A program made the position numbers and the translations under genes. Under the pieces are notes generated by a model. It made no database searches and was not told the DNA's origin. It worked only from the letters and a program-made list of their open reading frames with translations. From CAYVNU01 sp964453265 (GTDB taxonomy: Bacteria; Patescibacteriota; Doudnabacteria; UBA920): DNA of 40,314 bases. Shown here in pieces: positions 6,755-12,410 of this stretch (positions are counted from its first letter, which is position 1; each line of letters opens with the position of its first letter). Location of the stretch: assembly GCA_964453265.1 (NCBI GenBank), contig CAYVNU010000007.1, positions 1-40,314 of the forward strand. The letters run 5' to 3'.

Positions 6755-8845
6755 ATGAAAGAGAGAAAGGGACGGTTAATAGCCGCCCTAGTTTTGGTTT
6801 CCATGCTGGCGGCTTTTCAAGCCCCAGCTCAACAACTCCTGCCTAGTCGCGGCTTTTTGACCAATGTTGAAGGTGTACCTTCGGGCGCCGTCGACATATG
6901 GTCATCGGAGGAACAGGGACTTGTTGTCCTTACCTCCGGAGGCTGCGTCTGGCAGCAAAGACCGACGTCGTCGTGGACTTTGCTATTCTGCGAGTCGGAC
7001 CTTAAAAAGTTCGATGAGCGGACAACTCTGGTTAAACCGCCGGTGCAATACCCGGCCGAGTACACTTCCCCGTACAACGGGGAGCTGTACCCGCACACGG
7101 GGTTGGAGTTAGGCTCAAAAAGCCTCTACTTCAGCACTCTGTGTCCAGTGCAACAGACACAGCCAACCGCAACAATATTCAGGCCGTGTGTTGCATGGAG
7201 GATGAGAGACTACAAGACGCTGGAGCGTCTTGTAGGCAACGGCGACTCACTAACCCTAAAGAATGCCAGGGGAACGTTCCCAGGCATAAAAGTCCTAGTA
7301 GACGGCGTTCGTCCAATGCCCCCTGATGACACCCCTGTGGTGTCCTTCATGGCGAGCTATGACGCTATTTTTTACCAAAGCGGACTCGCTGCGGTAAGAA
7401 ATCAAACCGTCCTGGAAACGGTTGCTGACAGCAGTTTAAGTGGGAAAGGTTGGGACTTTGTGTCCCCCACGAAACTGCTCAAGGCGCTGTCGTCCGTTAC
7501 CGAGACCGATCTCGGTAGCGGAAAAACCCGCGATTTATTTACTCCCGACGGGAAATTCTTAGGGGACAAATATGGGTATTGGAGGTATTTTTACTCTGGA
7601 GACAGAGTGTTAATTCCTTACATGCCCTACTTCGCCCCGAGTGAAGGACTGGCAGGATTCAAACCCGATAGGTTGGTAGTAATGGACCTTCAAGGGTCCA
7701 TGAAACAACTAATTGGCCCGGAATCCGAGACGATTCCCGGTTGGGACGTTCAACTGGTCAAGGCCTCCGGGCCATTGACCATCGCGGTTAGAAACCGCGA
7801 GTATGGGAGTGCCCCGGACTCGCTGTGGTATAAGTTGGATGGGCAACCATGGAAGTCAGTCGCCCGCAACGGCGACGCAAACATCCGTGGATTGAACATT
7901 TCTTACTACCTAGCAGCCATCAGCGGCTGTAGCGTAGTGTTCGGCACCCGCCGCTCCTCCGACACCCCGGCGGAAGCTTGGTACAGCCTGGCTGTGCCGT
8001 GTGTCCTAGACTCGAAGGTCGAAACTGGACGCGCAATGCTGCGCGGACAGAACTTGACCACGGTTGGAAACGTCTGGGCAGTCTACGATGGAGGCACGCG
8101 CCTCCAAGAAACGGACTGCCGGCGCGAAGCGGACGACGTGATTTCCTGCTCCCTGCGAGCAGGCGACCACTCGCTATGGATTGAAGTCGACGGCGTGCCG
8201 TCGAACAAAGTCCAGGTGACGGTCGAAGCGACCGCCCCGCCCACACCCATCATCGAAAAAGTGTCCTCCCCGACACCCTTCACCGGGTGCCCAATGGAGG
8301 GGCACTTTGCCCCAGGTTCCCTAATAAAAATTAGCGGAACCAACCTCGCTAACAGCGAGGTGTTGGTAAATGGCACTCCAGTAGCGCCACTCACGGTGGC
8401 CGACACCGAAATTCAGTTCTTGTTATTTGAGATGAAGCCTGGTTCGACCAAGCTTTCAGTTCGGGTAACAAAAGACGGCTTAACGGCCGTCAGCCAAGAG
8501 CTGGAAATCGAGGTTTTGTCCGCCGCGCCGTGCCTTGCAGAAGGCAACGGCTCTTCACCGCTCATTTACAATGAAGCGGGTGAAGAAACTCACTCGGCGG
8601 TATCGCCCGGTGAGACTGTGCTTCTGCTCGCAACCGGCATGAGTGCCGGCCTCCCTGCCGGCATTGCCATGGGGGCATTTGAGGGTGGAAAGGTAGAGAT
8701 TTCGGCTGTCGAAGGACAGCCCGGAGTTTTCCTCCTCAGAGTCGTTGTTCCCGAATATACTCCGGTCGGGGAAAACCCGACGGAACGCGAAGCTACGCTT
8801 CGCGTTGGGAACCTTGAGTTCCCTATTCGGTTTACCGGCTTCTAG
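6755..8845 (+). CDS. Secreted protein with TIG/IPT-like C-terminal domains; hairpin-packed coding sequence
   Basis: A 696-residue protein with a signal peptide (MKERKGRLIAALVLVSMLAA, cleaved after about APAQ at residue 26). The central 400 residues contain paired cysteines and WY-rich segments; I do not recognise a family. From about residue 490 there is an IPT/TIG-like domain (FAPGSLIKISGTNLANSEVL), followed by a segment (SPGETVLLLATGMSAG) resembling the C-terminal domain of many Acidobacteria secreted proteins (TIGR03437-like); this similarity is from memory. It is the only convincing plus-strand gene, is visibly more GC-rich than its surroundings, has a full SD and is flanked by its own promoter and terminator. 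Together these suggest acquisition from elsewhere. Its nucleotide sequence is filled with short inverted repeats throughout, described separately. Confidence 0.9.
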   Translation: MKERKGRLIAALVLVSMLAAFQAPAQQLLPSRGFLTNVEGVPSGAVDIWSSEEQGLVVLTSGGCVWQQRPTSSWTLLFCESDLKKFDERTTLVKPPVQYPAEYTSPYNGELYPHTGLELGSKSLYFSTLCPVQQTQPTATIFRPCVAWRMRDYKTLERLVGNGDSLTLKNARGTFPGIKVLVDGVRPMPPDDTPVVSFMASYDAIFYQSGLAAVRNQTVLETVADSSLSGKGWDFVSPTKLLKALSSVTETDLGSGKTRDLFTPDGKFLGDKYGYWRYFYSGDRVLIPYMPYFAPSEGLAGFKPDRLVVMDLQGSMKQLIGPESETIPGWDVQLVKASGPLTIAVRNREYGSAPDSLWYKLDGQPWKSVARNGDANIRGLNISYYLAAISGCSVVFGTRRSSDTPAEAWYSLAVPCVLDSKVETGRAMLRGQNLTTVGNVWAVYDGGTRLQETDCRREADDVISCSLRAGDHSLWIEVDGVPSNKVQVTVEATAPPTPIIEKVSSPTPFTGCPMEGHFAPGSLIKISGTNLANSEVLVNGTPVAPLTVADTEIQFLLFEMKPGSTKLSVRVTKDGLTAVSQELEIEVLSAAPCLAEGNGSSPLIYNEAGEETHSAVSPGETVLLLATGMSAGLPAGIAMGAFEGGKVEISAVEGQPGVFLLRVVVPEYTPVGENPTEREATLRVGNLEFPIRFTGF
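6869..8838 (+). other. Train of short hairpins across the coding sequence
   Basis: About 40 short inverted repeats were located by eye, spaced roughly every 50 nt. Perfect stems of 6-11 bp include 7210-7235 (11 bp), 7782-7800 (8), 8187-8204 (8), 8344-8360 (7), 8704-8721 (7, loop GAAG), 8784-8806 (10) and 7593-7608 (6, loop GAGA). Longer stems with one or two bulges or a G-U pair include 7494-7521, 7756-7780, 8315-8341, 8527-8551 and 8552-8586. The protein is not repetitive, so the pattern is not a by-product of peptide repeats. No folding calculation was run. Confidence 0.7.
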
Positions 8846-8864
8846 CCCCGCAAAACCGCGGGGC
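8845..8864 (+). terminator. Hairpin at the stop codon
   Basis: Arms GCCCCGC (8845-8851) and GCGGGGC (8858-8864) with loop AAAACC. The left arm begins on the last base of the stop codon. There is no T run, so it is more likely a 3'-end protecting stem than the terminator itself. Confidence 0.55.
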
Positions 8865-8893
8865 ACCTCTCTCTCATGGTAAAGTTTTCTTTC

Positions 8894-8951
8894 AGGAACC
8901 ATTGTTAGCACGCGCTCCTCCTCTCGCGCGGCTACTCTGGTTCCTTTTTTT
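8894..8951 (+). terminator. Large nested terminator of the plus-strand gene
   Basis: The outer stem AGGAACCA (8894-8901) pairs with TGGTTCCT (8938-8945). The inner stems TAGC/GCTA (8906-8909, 8931-8934) and CGCG/CGCG pair within it. A run of seven T follows (8945-8951). This is an intrinsic terminator with an unusually long, branched hairpin. Confidence 0.75.
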
Positions 8952-9251
8952 ATTTCATCTACCCATATTCCGCTTCACAAAACATAAAATAAGCGATTCC
9001 CAACCAGGATTGCGTCTTTTCTTTTTACCACTAACACCCTTAAGTAATTCAGTTAGTAATTTATAAAATTTTCTTTTAATTAACCACTCTGAGCGAAGAG
9101 AAGAGTCCCTTAAAAGCCGTTTTTATCCGCCAGTTGGCGGATGCAAATTGGTTTCGTAAATAGTATAAACAATGGGCATCTTTGCGCTGCGCAAAGATGC
9201 CCATTGTTGTTAACCCGCCATCACTTTTCTCTTGTCCTATAAATCATAACA
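8952..9251. other. Gene-free stretch with two strong palindromes
   Basis: No convincing gene. Contains an 8-bp perfect hairpin ATCCGCCA/TGGCGGAT (9125-9142) and a much longer palindrome at 9168-9208. A 42-codon minus-strand ORF (9076-9204) starts inside the palindrome and looks fortuitous. Confidence 0.5.
9168..9208. repeat. Near-perfect 41-bp palindrome
   Basis: Two perfect 20-bp arms (9168-9187 and 9189-9208) surround one central base; the outer bases read AACAATGGGCATC. There is no T run on either side, so it is not a standard terminator. It may be a cruciform, a relic of an insertion element end, or a dispersed repeat. Confidence 0.7.
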
Positions 9252-9287
9252 AAAACACTTTCATACAGTCGTGTATGAAAGTGTTTT
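9252..9287 (-). terminator. Perfect hairpin, terminator of the DUF2283 gene; also present at 25547
   Basis: Arms of 16 bp (AAAACACTTTCATACA at 9252-9267 and its complement at 9272-9287) with loop GTCG. On the minus strand it follows the stop at 9324 by about 36 nt and is followed by T residues; the plus strand also shows TTTT after it, so it can act both ways. The 31-nt stretch from 9256 is repeated exactly at 25547-25577. Confidence 0.75.
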
Positions 9288-9323
9288 AAAATTCAAAATA
9301 ATTATTTATAAATTCTATCAATC

Positions 9324-9551
9324 TTAAGTTTTAGAAATTCTTGAGCCGGAAAATGTTTTTGTAATCTTTGGTAAAGAAAATGGTTCAGAAGCGTCTAAAA
9401 CTTCAATTCCTACTAATTTTCCTTTTTTGTCTACATCCAAAAAAATACGCGGGCTCAATTTGTAAGTTTTATGAGCACTACCTTTAGCTGAATAAACATA
9501 CAAAGCGTCGACGGTTTTATCGTATTCAATTTTTTTTAATGGGGAATTCAT
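9324..9551 (-). CDS. DUF2283 family protein
   Basis: A 75-residue protein with the DUF2283 pattern: IEYDKTVDALYVY at residues 8-20, then RIFLDVDKKGKLVGIEVLDAS near 35-55. DUF2283 proteins often sit next to DUF4258 proteins in pairs proposed to be toxin-antitoxin-like modules. Here the ATG overlaps the stop of the upstream DUF4258 frame as ATGA, indicating translational coupling. The C-terminal tail (KTFSGSRISKT) is basic. The assignment rests on pattern recognition and context; activity is not established for the family. Confidence 0.8.
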   Translation of the reverse strand: MNSPLKKIEYDKTVDALYVYSAKGSAHKTYKLSPRIFLDVDKKGKLVGIEVLDASEPFSLPKITKTFSGSRISKT

Positions 9552-9763
9552 AAATAATATAAAGTTATAATAATTAAACTTCTATTTTCAATAACGTACA
9601 CAATTTCTAAAGTTCTTCTGGAAAAACGCTTATTTACTATTTTTCTGTTCCTAGCAAAGTCAAATTCATTATCAGGATTTTTTAAAGTTTTAAGCACCTC
9701 CGCTACTAGTATTCTTCTTTGCTTAAGACGTTTTAAAGCATGCGGACTATATACGATTTTCGT
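9548..9763 (-). CDS. DUF4258 family protein without ATG start (ACG start or decayed gene)
   Basis: Reading the minus strand from 9763 gives 71 residues: TKIVYSPHALKRLKQRRI at the start, then VAEVLKTLKNPD, and EIVYVIENRSLIIITLYYL at the end. This is the DUF4258 layout (a His-Ala-xx-Arg motif, a helix ending NP, and C-terminal strands). No ATG, GTG or TTG is available: an in-frame stop lies about 15 codons upstream. The codon at the normal start position is ACG, five bases after AAAGG. Either ACG serves as a near-cognate start or the ATG was lost by one T-to-C change and the gene is a pseudogene. The 4-nt ATGA overlap with the DUF2283 gene shows that the pair was built as a coupled unit. Confidence 0.7.
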   Translation of the reverse strand, partial: TKIVYSPHALKRLKQRRILVAEVLKTLKNPDNEFDFARNRKIVNKRFSRRTLEIVYVIENRSLIIITLYYL

Positions 9764-9924
9764 ATATACCTTTTGCGTCTTTAAATATATTTTCCTGAAA
9801 TACTAATATTTTTATATTAGCATACACATTATAACTAAAATTATTTATAAAGACAAACTGGTTAATTTTTTCATGCTGGCTAAAATTTGCTAAACTTTGG
9901 ACGACAAATAATGTCTAATTTAAA

Positions 9925-9960
9925 GAGGGCACCCTCCTGTTTTGCAGGAGGGTGCCCCTC
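9925..9960 (-). terminator. Terminator of the DsbA-like operon
   Basis: Perfect 13-bp arms GGGCACCCTCCTG (9927-9939) and CAGGAGGGTGCCC (9945-9957), 17 nt past the stop at 9977, followed on the minus strand by TCTTTAAATT. Confidence 0.7.
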
Positions 9961-9976
9961 TAGTACTCTAGTAAAT

Positions 9977-10477
9977 TTATTTTTTTATTTGGGTAACTGA
10001 GGTGTTGACTATGGTTTTTAAGCTGCCTTGGTCTTTGCTTATGCTTACGTCGTAAGCATTGCCTTCCGGGTCTTTTACGGATAGGCTTTTAACCGGATTA
10101 TTAGGATAATTTATACTTAGCAAAATATTCCATTTCTTTTCCGAAAAATATTTCTCGTAAAGCTTAAAGTTTTCGTCCGGGCTTTTTGCGCTGTAAAAAT
10201 TTCTGGTAAACTGCGTGCCGGTTTCGGTTTGTGCCTGATAATTTTTTATAATTTGCGCGGTTTGTTCAAAAGGAAAATCTTTTGGAAATCCGGCAGGAGT
10301 TTCCGCTTGCGGTAATTCTTTAACTTCAACTTTTACCGGCGGCAGCCTTTTTTGCTCTACAATAGCTCTGGTACTATTTGGTGCGGTTTGCTTTTTTAAT
10401 TTCTTGTACCTAGTAAAACCAAGAAAACCTACAATTGCTAAAATTAAAACAACAATTAAAATTAAACTTTTTTTCAT
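9977..10477 (-). CDS. Membrane-anchored extracytoplasmic protein, paralogue 1
   Basis: A 166-residue protein with one N-terminal membrane segment (residues 4-21) and a soluble part that starts after a proline-rich linker. The soluble domain has the signature GFPKDFPFE near residue 63, a central KLYEKYFSEKKWNI helix and a beta-rich end with SVKDPEGNAYDVSI. The same arrangement is found in the genes at 10488 and 11846, so the three form a local family. I recognise no named family. It is the last gene of an operon, 10 nt after its neighbour, and is followed by the terminator at 9925. Confidence 0.75.
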   Translation of the reverse strand: MKKSLILIVVLILAIVGFLGFTRYKKLKKQTAPNSTRAIVEQKRLPPVKVEVKELPQAETPAGFPKDFPFEQTAQIIKNYQAQTETGTQFTRNFYSAKSPDENFKLYEKYFSEKKWNILLSINYPNNPVKSLSVKDPEGNAYDVSISKDQGSLKTIVNTSVTQIKK

Positions 10478-10487
10478 TTTATAATAT

Positions 10488-10964
10488 TTAATTTTTTTCC
10501 AGTAAAGTTACGCTGACTAAATTTTTCTTGCTTAATTGGTCGGGCGTAATTGTAATGGTTAAAATTTTATTGCCCAAACTGGCGGTAATTATTTTTATAT
10601 CCGCCTGGTCAGACTTGCTTACAATTTGCCAATTTTTGCCGGACAAGTAGCTTAAAAAACCGGAATAATTTTCCGCCATTTTTTTCACAGACAAAATTTG
10701 CCTGGTGTACTGAACGCTTTCTTGGCCTTTTGACTCATAGTTCTGCACAACTTGCGCGCCGCTTTCAAAAGGAAAATCTACCGGAAAGCCTTTAGGCACC
10801 TGCTTGGTTTCCAGCTGAGTAACTTCATTGGGAACAACTTTACCCTGCTCTTGCTTTACATTGGCCGGTTTATTGGAATTTTTATTAAAACTTTTATAAG
10901 CCAAAATGCCAATAACCACAAGAATTATGGCAACTAAGGTATATAAATAACTTTTCTTTATCAT
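10488..10964 (-). CDS. Membrane-anchored extracytoplasmic protein, paralogue 2
   Basis: 158 residues with an N-terminal membrane segment (residues 7-23) and a domain beginning GFPVDFPFESGAQVVQNY, closely parallel to paralogue 1 (GFPKDFPFEQTAQIIKNY). The helix before the final strands (YSGFLSYLSGKNWQIV) also matches. It lies between the DsbA-like gene and paralogue 1 in the same direction. No cysteines are evident, so it is not itself a disulfide substrate. Function unknown; position suggests a role with the DsbA-like protein, or in the envelope structure nearby. Confidence 0.75.
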   Translation of the reverse strand: MIKKSYLYTLVAIILVVIGILAYKSFNKNSNKPANVKQEQGKVVPNEVTQLETKQVPKGFPVDFPFESGAQVVQNYESKGQESVQYTRQILSVKKMAENYSGFLSYLSGKNWQIVSKSDQADIKIITASLGNKILTITITPDQLSKKNLVSVTLLEKN

Positions 10965-11023
10965 TTGAGTTGTTTTATTTTTCTTTGCAAAAATTGACTC
11001 AAGTCAAAATTAGCCTACAAACT

Positions 11024-11833
11024 TTATTTTAATGCTTCATCTATGGCTTGCTTAAAAACTGCAATCGGTTGAGCTCCGACAATTTGTTTGCCGCTTATGT
11101 AAAAGCTCGGGGTTCCGCTAACTCCGGCAGCTGTGCCGTCTGCCGCATCTTGCTTTACTATGCTTAAAGTCGCTTTGCTGTCTAAACACTGGTTAAATTT
11201 GTTTTTTCCAAAACCTAATTTTCCCGAATTTAAACCTAAAGAATCGGCATATTTTTTTAAGCTTTCAGCTTCAAGGCCTTTGCCGTCTGCCTGGCCGTTT
11301 TTAAACAACAAATCATGATACTCCCAAAACTTGTCCTGTTGGTTTGCGCATTCAGCTGCCACAGCGGCAATTTCCGCGTTAACATGAAACGGCAGCGGGA
11401 AATGTCTGTAAACAATTTTAACTTTGCCGGTGTCCACGTATTCTTTTAACAGCTGACTTTCGGTTTGTTCAAAAAAAGCTTTGCAAAATGGACATTGAAA
11501 ATCTGAAAATTCATATATTGTAACTTTGGCATTTGCGTCTCCTTTTACAGCCGCGTCTTTTCGCTCGTTAACTGTAACCGGCCCTGTTTGCGTAGGCTGA
11601 GCTTGAGCTTGACCCGCACCTGCCTGCTGAAGATTGCCGGTTAATGGCGGAGATAATTTAACAAATCCCGCGTCCAAAGATTCCACAATTTTTTTGCCGT
11701 TATACAGCACGCTGCCGGCAATTAATACTCCGGCCAAAACAATGCTTAAAGGCAAGCTTAACTTAAAAAACATTTTATTTTTACTGTGTACTGCTCCCTC
11801 TTGTTCAATTTCCATATTTTGTCTGTGCTCCAT
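11024..11833 (-). CDS. DsbA-family (thioredoxin_4) membrane-anchored thiol oxidoreductase
   Basis: 269 residues. A single membrane segment at about 25-43 anchors a thioredoxin-fold domain outside the membrane. The active site CPFC is at residues 114-117 within YEFSDFQCPFCKAFFEQ, and the cis-proline loop GVSGTPSFYI lies near residue 240. The insertion between them (KFWEYHDLLFKNG) is the helical DsbA-type insert. It would form or rearrange disulfides in exported proteins; the Cys-rich protein at 1468-6240 is an obvious local candidate substrate (inference). It sits inside an operon of three paralogous anchored proteins, 12 nt from the upstream one. No SD is visible at the ATG. Confidence 0.9.
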   Translation of the reverse strand: MEHRQNMEIEQEGAVHSKNKMFFKLSLPLSIVLAGVLIAGSVLYNGKKIVESLDAGFVKLSPPLTGNLQQAGAGQAQAQPTQTGPVTVNERKDAAVKGDANAKVTIYEFSDFQCPFCKAFFEQTESQLLKEYVDTGKVKIVYRHFPLPFHVNAEIAAVAAECANQQDKFWEYHDLLFKNGQADGKGLEAESLKKYADSLGLNSGKLGFGKNKFNQCLDSKATLSIVKQDAADGTAAGVSGTPSFYISGKQIVGAQPIAVFKQAIDEALK

Positions 11834-11845
11834 GATATAAATTAA

Positions 11846-12334
11846 TTATTTACTAGCTGCTTTTATAAAGGTCGCGCTAACTGTAGTTTTAGTGCTTTGG
11901 GTTGGATTTAAATTTAAGTTTATTACATCGCCGGCTTTATTTTTTACACTCAAAGTTTTAGCGTAATCTTTGTCAGTTTGCTGCAAAGTCTTCCAGCCGT
12001 GAGATTTAAAATATTCCGTATAAACCGACATAGCCTGGTCTAAAGTTAAGTTGCTGGTAAAAACCACCAAGGCTCTGCCCGCAGCACCACTCTTCACACC
12101 GTCTTGAATTAAATCGGCGGTAACGTCTATTGGGAAATCTTTAGGGAAAAATTCAGGCAAAGAATTTTTATCTACCTTTTTCACAGGCTTTTCTGCAACA
12201 GGCAAAACTTTATTTTGCGATTTTTTTGCAAAAACATAGTAAGCGCCAAGTAATATTACTACGGCAATAATTATTATTGGCCAATAATTTTTCTTTGGTT
12301 GTTGCTCTGAGTTTGTATTATTTACTTCATTCAT
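11846..12334 (-). CDS. Membrane-anchored extracytoplasmic protein, paralogue 3
   Basis: 162 residues; membrane segment at about 17-36, then a linker and the signature EFFPKDFPIDVTADLIQDG near residue 60. The rest (MSVYTEYFKSHGWKTLQ, then SVKNKAGDVINLNL) aligns by eye with paralogues 1 and 2. It is the first gene of the four-gene operon, and its upstream region contains the hairpin at 12349-12385. Function unknown. Confidence 0.75.
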   Translation of the reverse strand: MNEVNNTNSEQQPKKNYWPIIIIAVVILLGAYYVFAKKSQNKVLPVAEKPVKKVDKNSLPEFFPKDFPIDVTADLIQDGVKSGAAGRALVVFTSNLTLDQAMSVYTEYFKSHGWKTLQQTDKDYAKTLSVKNKAGDVINLNLNPTQSTKTTVSATFIKAASK

Positions 12335-12348
12335 ATTTTTTTAATTTT

Positions 12349-12385
12349 TAGACATGTTGCTAAAAATTATTTAGCAACATGTCTA
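12349..12385. repeat. Perfect 16-bp-arm hairpin upstream of the DsbA operon
   Basis: TAGACATGTTGCTAAA (12349-12364) and its exact complement (12370-12385) with a 5-nt loop. On the minus strand it is followed by A, not T, so it is not a normal terminator for the upstream gene; it lies 15 nt before the start at 12334 and could form in the leader. On the plus strand it is followed by a T-rich tract. Confidence 0.6.
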
Positions 12386-12410
12386 TTATTTATTTTGCAA
12401 ACATTTATTT

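Noticed and set aside
6829..8911. Several minus-strand and other-frame ORFs inside the plus-strand gene
   Set aside because: The hairpin-rich, GC-rich sequence keeps opposite frames open by chance; only the 696-residue frame has SD, signal peptide and domain-like sequence.
9076..9204. 42-codon minus-strand ORF starting in the palindrome
   Set aside because: Starts inside a palindrome, no SD, no recognisable domain; probably fortuitous.
12349..12385. Hairpin as terminator of the 12411 gene
   Set aside because: On the minus strand it is followed by A residues, not T.
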